42,072 nt of DNA from Clostridia bacterium (GTDB lineage Bacteria; Bacillota; Clostridia; UBA1381): contig JAFRDB010000022.1 of NCBI GenBank assembly GCA_017404065.1, positions 1-42,072 on the forward strand, read 5' to 3'. Below the pieces are notes generated by a model. The model did not search any database, had not been told where the DNA came from, and saw only the letters and a program-made list of their open reading frames with translations. The position numbers and the translations under genes are program-made. This document shows, piece after piece, positions 7,987 through 14,925 of the stretch; positions within the stretch are counted from its first letter, which is position 1, and each line of letters begins with the position of its first letter.

Positions 7987-8559
7987 TTAATCCTGAATAT
8001 TTTTGTCTTTTTGAGTGTTATAAAAGGAAAAATAAATGTTGGTAACCCCTCTTAATATAGACAGCAAAATGTTTAATGTTAAATATACCGCAAAAAATAG
8101 CACTATGCAAGCAAAAAACAAATTCTCATATAATCCACTAATAAATAAATATAAAAATATTATTAGTATTAATATTATTTCGCTAAAAAGAATATGGGAA
8201 AGTTGTATGTGCAACTTTTGAAAGAGGTTAATATCATTTCCGTTAAGTTTATTGTTACACTTAATGCTTTTTAGCTTTTCAACATTTTCTCCTGTACTAG
8301 TTAGTAAAATGGTTATTAACATAGCGGTAAAACCTATTAAGATAGATACCGCAGTAGGTAAAATGTCAGACAATTTATCTAATGCTAATTCGACTTTATT
8401 ATGCACATAGTAAAGGCATACGCTTAATATTGCTATAAATATCGGTGACAAAACCTCATATGTACACTCGTTTTTGCGAAGAGAAGCGTAATAATTTTGA
8501 ATTGGTAACAACCATTCAGCATAGATAATGCTTCCCAATCCCGAAGATTTTTCTTTCAT
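7987..8559 (-). CDS. Four-helix membrane protein, last gene of R-M operon
   Basis: A 190-aa protein with hydrophobic segments at about 35-53, 63-87, 120-142 and 146-170. It has a short polar N-terminus and a charged C-terminal tail, so it should be an integral membrane protein with no catalytic motif. Its ATG overlaps the TAA of the preceding gene by one base (TAATG), so the two proteins are almost certainly co-translated and probably act together. I cannot name a family. Small multi-helix membrane proteins next to a soluble partner in defence islands often act as membrane-disrupting effectors (for example KwaA in Kiwa), which makes an abortive-infection role a reasonable but unproven idea. 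The gene is AT-rich like the rest of the island. A small-RNA promoter lies downstream. Confidence 0.65.
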   Translation of the reverse strand: MKEKSSGLGSIIYAEWLLPIQNYYASLRKNECTYEVLSPIFIAILSVCLYYVHNKVELALDKLSDILPTAVSILIGFTAMLITILLTSTGENVEKLKSIKCNNKLNGNDINLFQKLHIQLSHILFSEIILILIIFLYLFISGLYENLFFACIVLFFAVYLTLNILLSILRGVTNIYFSFYNTQKDKNIQD

Positions 8560-9443
8560 TATTCTGTTACTCCCATCAGTTCCTCAATTTTTGAAAAAAT
8601 AGAATATGTATTAACTGTACCATTTTCATTTAATTCTACGGTAATTTCATCAACCTTTTTGTCTCCAAGAGAATCCAGTACAACATCCAATTTTTCTATA
8701 TCCTTTGCGTATAGTCGAATTCGTTTTATTTTTGTTCCTTCTGAAAAAATACTTTGAAATGCTTGTTTTACAGAGCGTTTAGCTAAACTTTCTTTTCTTT
8801 TTGCCTTTAAAGATATAACAAGTTCATCTCTCATACTTGCATCAAGAGGCATTAGGTTTAAAAATTCAGAGCCAATAATTTCTTTTTCTGTATAGATTTC
8901 AACCGATCTGATTCTGTCCACTGTTTCAAGTGCTGTTAAAAAGTCATCTGCCGGAATAACAGTGGCAAATAAATAATAATTATCCTTAATGCCTTGAGAT
9001 TCAAGAAAGGTTTTTAATTGCGCATTAAAAAAGTGTATCATACCATAAATTGATACTCCGTTCTTCCTTTGCTCAAAAATAGTGTATGCCTCATTACTGT
9101 TTATTTTCATACATACATGTGTTAATTCTTTTTCACCCTCTTCAAGTTTTTTGTCAGAATGTCTTTCACTACCATCTATGCTTGACATATAATCAGGAGA
9201 ATGGTTGTATTTACAAGATTTGAATGAAATCTTAAACATATGTATACCTTGCTTTGTTTCTTCTGAAATACTATTAAAATCTATTGCTTTGTTTGTATTT
9301 ATATCGTTGAAGATTCTATCAGCATTATTCATTTCTCTTAAATACCTCATAAATTTACAGAACAAATCCTCATTAAAAAAATTATGGTCTCCATGCATAA
9401 ATTCAATAGAGTAATATGTTATTTTTCTTCTGGAAATACTCAT
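8559..9443 (-). CDS. Unknown soluble protein, partner of the membrane protein
   Basis: A 294-aa protein without signal peptide or membrane segments. It looks like alternating beta strands and helices, with a central EGEKELTHVCMKIN / YTIFEQRKNGVSIYGMIHFF region (about 101-142) and a basic stretch KAKRKESLAKRSVKQAF near 214-230 that might bind nucleic acid or fold against a partner. No catalytic motif is obvious. It lies 57 bp after the specificity gene in the same orientation and is translationally coupled to the membrane protein after it. The sequence suggests a sensor or regulator for that membrane protein, but this is inference from gene order. I do not recognise a named family. It is unlike the usual type I HsdR or Mrr-type proteins, and no Walker motifs are present. 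Confidence 0.65.
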   Translation of the reverse strand: MSISRRKITYYSIEFMHGDHNFFNEDLFCKFMRYLREMNNADRIFNDINTNKAIDFNSISEETKQGIHMFKISFKSCKYNHSPDYMSSIDGSERHSDKKLEEGEKELTHVCMKINSNEAYTIFEQRKNGVSIYGMIHFFNAQLKTFLESQGIKDNYYLFATVIPADDFLTALETVDRIRSVEIYTEKEIIGSEFLNLMPLDASMRDELVISLKAKRKESLAKRSVKQAFQSIFSEGTKIKRIRLYAKDIEKLDVVLDSLGDKKVDEITVELNENGTVNTYSIFSKIEELMGVTE

Positions 9444-9500
9444 AATAAATTTCTCCTTTTGTTGAAATAGTTAAACTTATATTATGATAAAACAACAGTT

Positions 9501-10595
9501 TTATCCGTTTACAATTTGCCGAGTTTCGTTTATGATTTTATCTTTCCACTCAATCAAATCCTTGATTACATTTTTTTGAGTTGCTTTCATAAAAAGCTCC
9601 ATATAGTCAAAATCCGGTTTAGAATTTTTTGATGGAAGAGATATCATTAATGCGTCAGCATCTTTTGCATAAAAGTTTCTCGAATAATCAAATTGACCTG
9701 TGTGAGCGGCCTTATGGAGAGCAGTAGTTATAAACATAGCGGCATATTTAGGTATGTTCTCTGTATGGACAACTGCAACATGATCATCCGCACCATACTT
9801 ATAATTTCGATATTTCGCAGAGCCGAACATATCAATTGTACTCGTATTTTCACTGAATATAGTTACATCATTTCCAATATAGGCTGAAATACCTTCATTT
9901 TCTTCGCCCGCAGTTACAAAGGGTAAATCTCCGGATATTCGGTCTAAACTTTTTAAACGCCTTCCTCTTGTTGATTTTCCAAATAGAGTTTTTGTATTAA
10001 ACATGTCCCACTCTATCTGATGATTATTAAATTTATTTATAGCGTCTTGTTCCTGCTCAGTTAAAACATAATTATCAAGTCCGCTTACTGTCAAGTAAGC
10101 GGTAAGTTCGCTTATACGCTCCTCTTCAAGTTCGCTTATACGCTCCTCCATGTACTTAAAATTAATACTTCCATCACATGTTATTGGCAAATATACAATT
10201 TCTTCGGCGGCTTTTTTTCTGTTAAATTTATCACCGTAACTATATTTACCTTTCACTGCAACTGAAAACGCTGTTTTAAAATACAAATATGAATTTTTAC
10301 TCCAAGGCAAATTTTTTTTAGGATACAATCCTTGTACATGTGAATAACCTATAAAATCGTCTGGCTGATAAAAAATACCTTCTGATGTCGTTGTATCACT
10401 ATAAGTTATAATATTGCCTTTCTCTAATGGTTTCAATTCTACATATCCACCAACACCATTATTCATACTCGAATTAACAACAACAGGCGTTTTTCCTTTT
10501 GTGGCAAACAAATGCATATTAGTTAATCCATAACTTTTTGTGGGTTTTATATCGAATAAGTCTCCAACCTTAAAACAACCGTATGCTGTATCCAT
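9501..10595 (-). CDS. Restriction-modification specificity subunit (HsdS/BcgIB-like)
   Basis: A 364-aa specificity subunit with two target-recognition domains, about 1-145 and 180-335. Each ends in a helical spacer, as in HsdS proteins that read the two halves of a split DNA target. The first half ends in EEIVYLPIT...KYMEERI, and the second in NSKPDFDYMELFM...WKDKIINETR, so the two halves are related. The central spacer contains an exact eight-residue duplication (ERISELEE, ERISELTA; residues 151-166). The length is close to that of the BcgI B subunit (about 340 aa, from memory). ATG 10595 lies 2 bp after the stop of the methyltransferase gene, so the two are translationally coupled. The target sequence cannot be predicted from sequence alone. 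Confidence 0.82.
   Translation of the reverse strand: MDTAYGCFKVGDLFDIKPTKSYGLTNMHLFATKGKTPVVVNSSMNNGVGGYVELKPLEKGNIITYSDTTTSEGIFYQPDDFIGYSHVQGLYPKKNLPWSKNSYLYFKTAFSVAVKGKYSYGDKFNRKKAAEEIVYLPITCDGSINFKYMEERISELEEERISELTAYLTVSGLDNYVLTEQEQDAINKFNNHQIEWDMFNTKTLFGKSTRGRRLKSLDRISGDLPFVTAGEENEGISAYIGNDVTIFSENTSTIDMFGSAKYRNYKYGADDHVAVVHTENIPKYAAMFITTALHKAAHTGQFDYSRNFYAKDADALMISLPSKNSKPDFDYMELFMKATQKNVIKDLIEWKDKIINETRQIVNG
10104..10148. repeat. 24-nt tandem duplication inside specificity gene
   Basis: The 21 bases AAGTTCGCTTATACGCTCCTC at 10104-10124 recur exactly at 10128-10148, giving a 24-nt period (eight codons). It encodes the ERISEL repeats in the central helix between the two recognition domains. 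Confidence 0.85.
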
Positions 10596-10597
10596 TT

Positions 10598-12598
10598 TTA
10601 CCCCCTTAAAACTTTACTTACTTCCCAATTCAAATAATCACTTACTGTTTTCTTGAAATCATCAATTGTTGGTATAGTATCTATTTTTTGATGTTGGTCA
10701 AAATTCCAATCGTTACCTTTATTGCTGATAACATCCATAATGACTTGTTTTTGCAAATCCCATAGTTCTGTTGATACATTTGCAGTGATACCATTTTTAT
10801 ATATCTCAACAATATCTTTATATCTTTGGGTAGGATTATCAATCTCGTTAATACCTCTTTTTGTTCTTTTATATCCGTCATTTCTAAAATCGATAAACTT
10901 GACCTGCTTTGAGTAATCGTGCTTTTTACCTGTGTGTTCAATTACATAAATACTTGTTTGGACACCTGCCATTGGATTAAACAAATCAATTGGCATCTTT
11001 ATACTTGCTATTAATTGATTACTTTTTAATATTGCTTTGCAACTTGATACAGCCTTTCCACTACCCGCCGAGTCTTGTATAATAATTGCCGCTTTCCCGC
11101 CCTTTTTCATGTTCTCTAATCCGAATTTCATAAAAGGCATTCCGTTTTCTCTAAAACTGAATGGTGGATTCAGTAGTAATCTGTCAGCATTGAATTTTTT
11201 GTATAGTTCTGCCGGTTCATCAAACGAAGAACCTTTCCTGATATTACTTGACCCATCACCACGCAAAATCATATTTGTAGATGCTAATGTGTACATCTCT
11301 GCATTAAGCTCCACGCCAAGCAATTGTTTTTTCTTGATTTGTTTTATTTTGTTAATTGCTTTCGTTGTATCCTTCCCATACTTAATTTGAGCATATTCTA
11401 TCATCAGTTCCATAGAAGAGATCAGAAACCCTGCTGAACCTGTTGCTAAGTCCATCACCCGTGAATCTTCATCAACTTCTAATATTTGAGTCATCATTTT
11501 TGTAATATACGGCGGAGTTAAAACTATACCTATTTCCTTCCCATCACCGAGTGCATATTTTAAAAATTCAGAATACATTTCACCCATAATATCTAAATGT
11601 CCACTCATAGAATCGATTGAGCGAAAGATATTTTCGTATATGTATGTGAATACCTGCTTGTTTACACTGCAATTTTTATTCAACAGTTTTGCGACAATAT
11701 CGTCTAATTTGATATTTCTATCACGATCGGAATCCTTATTTATTTCTTTAAATGATGACATCATCAAATTTACTTTATCATCTGGAATTTGCTTTGTATT
11801 AAGATAATTAGCAATTTGTTTTACAATAATGTCGCCATCTCGCTCATCCGGCAAATCTATGCCTTTTAAATCCTCTGGCACTAATCCCTTCTTTTTATCC
11901 GCTATATCTTGCATAGCCAATAGCATTCCAGAAACATATAAAACCCTTTGAGGTGCTGTTATTGAATGGTTGTGCATTAATTTGTTTAATTTTTTTGCAT
12001 ACTCCTGTAATTTTGACCGAGAATCAATTAAAATTTCATGTTTTTCTTCATCAGTTAATACTGCATCATTATAAAATCTCTCAAATGAACTTTGTGATTC
12101 CAAAAAATCAAGAGTGGAATAATTAGGAAGAAATTTGTATGTTTGTTCGCTTGCACCATAAACATAGTACACTTGAATTGATACATCTTCCTCATTATCG
12201 CCCGCAATACCAATAGCTATCACCTCACCGTATTTTTTACTCATTATTGCACATTGAGCGTAATGTATTGCCCCATTCACAGCATAATTTTGAACTGATT
12301 TTACGTCGTGCCTTATTCTTTCGCCATTTGCAGATATTAATTTTTTTGTCCCTAATTTATCTTCAATAAGAACCGGAATATTAAAGCACTCTAATTCAAA
12401 ATCTGGTTTCCATGATTTGCCCTTTTCTTTCTCACCGGTTTCTTCAAGTTCTATTCTTTTTAACTTTACACCTTCTTGTAAAGCAGATTTTAAATATTTA
12501 GACATTGAGGATTCAACCGTATATTTTTGTTGATTTATTCTTGAAAACTCAGATTTAACCCAATCATTAACATTATCTTCTAATTTCCAATTTTCCAT
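10598..12598 (-). CDS. Fused PD-(D/E)XK nuclease / N6-adenine DNA methyltransferase (BcgIA-like)
   Basis: A 666-aa protein with two parts. The N-terminal ~150 residues carry P65-D66, then E79-D80-K81, a PD-(D/E)XK nuclease core with 12 residues between D and E. I recall the same spacing (E53-X12-E66-X-K68) for the BcgI A subunit. The rest is an HsdM-like gamma-type N6-adenine methyltransferase: motif X TPPYIT near 361, SAM-binding DLATGSAGF at 383-391 and catalytic NPPF at 477-480. No separate HsdR helicase is encoded in the window. Size (BcgIA about 637 aa) and partner gene match a type IIB system, which modifies its target and otherwise cuts on both sides of it. The gene sits 55 bp after the regulator and 2 bp before the specificity gene. 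Alternative: a solitary type I modification pair with an inactive nuclease domain. Confidence 0.82.
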   Translation of the reverse strand: MENWKLEDNVNDWVKSEFSRINQQKYTVESSMSKYLKSALQEGVKLKRIELEETGEKEKGKSWKPDFELECFNIPVLIEDKLGTKKLISANGERIRHDVKSVQNYAVNGAIHYAQCAIMSKKYGEVIAIGIAGDNEEDVSIQVYYVYGASEQTYKFLPNYSTLDFLESQSSFERFYNDAVLTDEEKHEILIDSRSKLQEYAKKLNKLMHNHSITAPQRVLYVSGMLLAMQDIADKKKGLVPEDLKGIDLPDERDGDIIVKQIANYLNTKQIPDDKVNLMMSSFKEINKDSDRDRNIKLDDIVAKLLNKNCSVNKQVFTYIYENIFRSIDSMSGHLDIMGEMYSEFLKYALGDGKEIGIVLTPPYITKMMTQILEVDEDSRVMDLATGSAGFLISSMELMIEYAQIKYGKDTTKAINKIKQIKKKQLLGVELNAEMYTLASTNMILRGDGSSNIRKGSSFDEPAELYKKFNADRLLLNPPFSFRENGMPFMKFGLENMKKGGKAAIIIQDSAGSGKAVSSCKAILKSNQLIASIKMPIDLFNPMAGVQTSIYVIEHTGKKHDYSKQVKFIDFRNDGYKRTKRGINEIDNPTQRYKDIVEIYKNGITANVSTELWDLQKQVIMDVISNKGNDWNFDQHQKIDTIPTIDDFKKTVSDYLNWEVSKVLRG

Positions 12599-12653
12599 AA
12601 AATTTTACCTATCTTTCTGTGAAATTTTATATTTTTATCTATGTTTAAAAAAA

Positions 12654-12908
12654 TCAACTGCTCGCTTTATCAGTCTTTGCTTTATGAACCTTTTCAGGTA
12701 CTTCCGTATCTATAATTTCCATAATGTCATCTAAATTGCAATCAAGAGCAATGCTAATCCGTGCCAGCACATCAGAACTCACGGTTTCATTGTTCGTGAG
12801 TTTGGCAATATTATATCCGCTTATCTTTGCTTTCTCTTTCAGTTGAATTTTCTTCATATCTTTATCAATAAGCATTTTCCATAGTTTTTTATAACTGACT
12901 TTAACCAA
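12654..12908 (-). CDS. XRE/Cro-type regulator of the R-M operon
   Basis: An 84-aa helix-turn-helix protein of the Cro/CI type. The sequence MIDKDMKKIQLKEKAKISGYNIAKLTNNE...LARISIALDCNLDDIMEI follows the five-helix pattern of small YozG/XRE regulators. The frame starts at TTG (12908-12906), with AAAGGAG about 10 nt upstream; the first ATG comes only at codon 12, inside helix 1, so TTG is preferred. It is the first gene of the R-M operon and has a 21-bp palindrome upstream of its promoter. By analogy with controller proteins of R-M systems, it probably times expression of the methyltransferase-nuclease and represses its own promoter. Confidence 0.8.
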   Translation of the reverse strand: MVKVSYKKLWKMLIDKDMKKIQLKEKAKISGYNIAKLTNNETVSSDVLARISIALDCNLDDIMEIIDTEVPEKVHKAKTDKASS

Positions 12909-12946
12909 AATATAGCGCTCCTTTCAGGATAAAATTCAACTTTTAT

Positions 12947-12975
12947 ATTTTATCACAAAAATATCAATTTTTCAA
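12947..12975 (-). promoter_or_regulatory. Promoter of the R-M operon
   Basis: Minus strand: TTGAAA (12975-12970), 17 bp, TAAAAT (12952-12947). It lies ~40 bp before the regulator's start. An overlapping TTGATA is a weaker -35 candidate. Confidence 0.6.
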
Positions 12976-12979
12976 TAGA

Positions 12980-13000
12980 AATACTAAAAGTTTTGGTATT
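12980..13000. promoter_or_regulatory. 21-bp palindrome, putative XRE operator
   Basis: AATACTAAAAG followed by TTTTGGTATT forms an imperfect palindrome with one mismatched pair around a central G. It lies 4 bp upstream of the -35 box of the R-M operon, where a controller-type regulator could bind. Confidence 0.5.
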
Positions 13001-13004
13001 TTAC

Positions 13005-13052
13005 CTTAAAAAACAAAAAAGCAATCTGATTTTTGAGTCAGATTGCCTTTTT
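13005..13052. terminator. Bidirectional terminator hairpin
   Basis: GCAATCTGA (13021-13029) and TCAGATTGC (13038-13046) form a 9-bp stem. T-rich tails lie on both strands (CTTTTTG on plus after 13046; TTTTTTG on minus from 13020). It separates lysS from the R-M operon. Confidence 0.7.
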
Positions 13053-13164
13053 GCATTCAATACTACACAATTCTTAAATAATTTATTCAAGCATTTTCAT
13101 CTTATCGCAAGATGAATTTTTCGTCAAGTGAAAAAACAAAAAATTTTTTATAAATTTTTAGCAC

Positions 13165-13199
13165 TCAAAAAGGACTACGGCATTAAAACCATAGTCCTT
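13165..13199 (-). terminator. Intrinsic terminator of lysS
   Basis: On the minus strand, AAGGACTATGG pairs with CCGTAGTCCTT (one G-T wobble) around TTTTAATG, and TTTTTG follows at 13170-13165. It lies 80 bp after the lysS stop. Confidence 0.7.
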
Positions 13200-13206
13200 A
13201 AATTTT

Positions 13207-13249
13207 TGCACAAAATCCTGCACAAAATGGTGTAGTAATGGTGTAGTAA
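13207..13249. repeat. Paired direct repeats at right border of island
   Basis: TGCACAAAAT occurs at 13207-13216 and 13219-13228. TGGTGTAGTAA is perfectly duplicated at 13228-13238 and 13239-13249. Such paired direct repeats beside a conserved gene end resemble integrase arm sites. One copy matches the site at 5897-5911 in 13 of 15 bases. Confidence 0.4.
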
Positions 13250-13278
13250 AAAGCCCACAAATGCCTATTTTAAGCCAT

Positions 13279-14760
13279 TTATTTGTCCAACGGTTTCATT
13301 GTCGGGAACAGAAGCACGTCGCGGATGGCGGGTGAATCGGTCAGGAGCATACACATGCGGTCTATGCCGAAGCCGATGCCGCCTGTAGGCGGCATACCTA
13401 TCTCAAGTGCGCGCATGAAGTCCTCATCCGTCGTGTTCGCCTCTTCATCGCCCTGAGCAAGCTGCTCCTCCTGCGCCTTGAAACGCTCTCTCTGGTCGAT
13501 CGGGTCGTTAAGCTCCGAATATGCGTTCGCCATCTCCCAGCCGTTCATGAAGAACTCAAAGCGCTCAACATATTCCGGATCATCCGGCTTTTTCTTTGTG
13601 AGCGGTGATATCTCTATCGGGTGATCCATTACAAATGTCGGCTGGATAAGATGCTCCTCCACGAACTCCTCAAAGAACAGGTTGAGTATATCACCCTTCT
13701 TATGTCTGTTCTCATATTTGATATGCTTTTCGTCCGCAGCCTTGCGCGCATCCTCAAGCGTGTGTATCTCGTTGAAGTCAACGCCGGAATACTTCTTTAC
13801 CGCATCTACCATCGTTATACGCTCAAACGGCTTACCGAGATCCATCTCTATTCCGTTATATACGATCTTTGTTGTGCCCAGAACCTCCTGCGCCAGATAT
13901 CTGTAGAGATTCTCGGTAAGATCCATCATTCCGTGATAATCGGTATATGCCTCATAAAGCTCCATCAGTGTGAACTCCGGATTATGACGCGTGTCAAGTC
14001 CCTCGTTTCTGAACACTCTGCCTATCTCATATACACGCTCAAAGCCGCCTACGATAAGACGCTTTAAGTAAAGCTCCAGTGATATCCTGAGCTTGAAGTC
14101 CTCGTCAAGCGCGTTGAAATGCGTTTCGAACGGTCTTGCCGCCGCGCCGCCCGCATTCGATACGAGCATTGGAGTCTCGACCTCTAAGAAGTCGCGCTCG
14201 TTAAGATATTTCCTTATAGCGGCTATGATCTTTGACCGCTTCATGAATGTATCCTTAACAGAATCGTTCATAATAAGATCTACATATCTCTGGCGGTAAC
14301 GCATATCGGTGTCGGTTATGCCGTGGTATTTCTCAGGCAGCGGCTGAAGCGACTTTGAAAGAAGCACTATATCCGATACCCTTACCGATATCTCCCCCGT
14401 CTCTGTCTTGAACACCTCACCGGTCGCGCCGATTATATCGCCTATATCAAGCTTCTTGAAGCGGTCATACTCCTCCTCGCCTAAAATATCCTTCTTGGCA
14501 AAGATCTGGATATGCCCGTCACGATCCGCAAGATCTCCAAAGCCTACCTTACCCATACGGCGCTTTGACATCAGTCTGCCGGCTATGGTAACGACCTGCC
14601 CTTCGTACTTTTCAAAATTGTCTTTTATATTCTTAGCGTCATTATTGCGCTCAAATTTCGTGATCTGAAACGGGTCTTTGCCCGCGTTCACATATTCCGC
14701 AAGCTTATCCCGGCGGTTCTTCAGTATCTGCTTTAATCTTGAACTGTCCTGCTGCTCCAT
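13279..14760 (-). CDS. lysS: Lysyl-tRNA synthetase, class II
   Basis: A 493-aa class II lysyl-tRNA synthetase that charges tRNA-Lys in the cytosol. The N-terminal OB-fold anticodon-binding domain spans about 55-160 ([19 protein letters not shown]...). The catalytic core carries class II motif 2 ([12 protein letters not shown]...THNPEF-type segment [15 protein letters not shown]) and motif 3 ([14 protein letters not shown]) near the C-terminus. The length is typical. ATG 14760 is preceded by AGGAGG about 8 nt upstream. It has its own promoter (14797-14825) and terminator (13165-13199) and shows no T-box leader. In many Firmicutes it lies next to greA, but here the neighbour is an accessory island, so lysS probably marks one island edge. 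Confidence 0.97.
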   Translation of the reverse strand: MEQQDSSRLKQILKNRRDKLAEYVNAGKDPFQITKFERNNDAKNIKDNFEKYEGQVVTIAGRLMSKRRMGKVGFGDLADRDGHIQIFAKKDILGEEEYDRFKKLDIGDIIGATGEVFKTETGEISVRVSDIVLLSKSLQPLPEKYHGITDTDMRYRQRYVDLIMNDSVKDTFMKRSKIIAAIRKYLNERDFLEVETPMLVSNAGGAAARPFETHFNALDEDFKLRISLELYLKRLIVGGFERVYEIGRVFRNEGLDTRHNPEFTLMELYEAYTDYHGMMDLTENLYRYLAQEVLGTTKIVYNGIEMDLGKPFERITMVDAVKKYSGVDFNEIHTLEDARKAADEKHIKYENRHKKGDILNLFFEEFVEEHLIQPTFVMDHPIEISPLTKKKPDDPEYVERFEFFMNGWEMANAYSELNDPIDQRERFKAQEEQLAQGDEEANTTDEDFMRALEIGMPPTGGIGFGIDRMCMLLTDSPAIRDVLLFPTMKPLDK

Positions 14761-14796
14761 TTTTCTTCCTCCTGTGGGTAAAAATCATACGATATC

Positions 14797-14825
14797 ATTA
14801 TACTATACTTTTAGCCCTATGGCAA
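14797..14825 (-). promoter_or_regulatory. Sigma-A promoter of lysS
   Basis: Minus strand: TTGCCA (14825-14820), 17 bp, TATAAT (14802-14797). It lies 37 bp before the lysS start codon, and the leader is short. Confidence 0.65.
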
Positions 14826-14870
14826 TGGTTAATTTAACAAAATTTAAACTGTTTTATTCTATTTTTTGTA

Positions 14871-14899
14871 TTGACATTTCAGGACTTATTATATATTAT
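14871..14899 (+). promoter_or_regulatory. Sigma-A promoter of the secreted-enzyme operon
   Basis: TTGACA at 14871-14876, 17 bp, TATTAT at 14894-14899. It drives the glucosaminidase-like gene and, 13 bp after that gene, the GH30-GH43 gene. Confidence 0.65.
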
Positions 14900-14925
14900 A
14901 TAAACTGAGGAGATGTGGATCTTTT

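Noticed and set aside
7987..9443. Kiwa (KwaA/KwaB) system
   Set aside because: Size and topology are similar, but gene order is reversed and I could not recognise KwaB/DUF4868 features. It is kept only as an analogy.
9501..12598. Classical type I restriction system
   Set aside because: No HsdR motor subunit is present, and the methyltransferase carries its own N-terminal PD-(D/E)XK motif, which fits BcgI-like type IIB better.
13279..14925. T-box or lysine riboswitch before lysS
   Set aside because: The leader between promoter and start is under 40 nt, too short for either.
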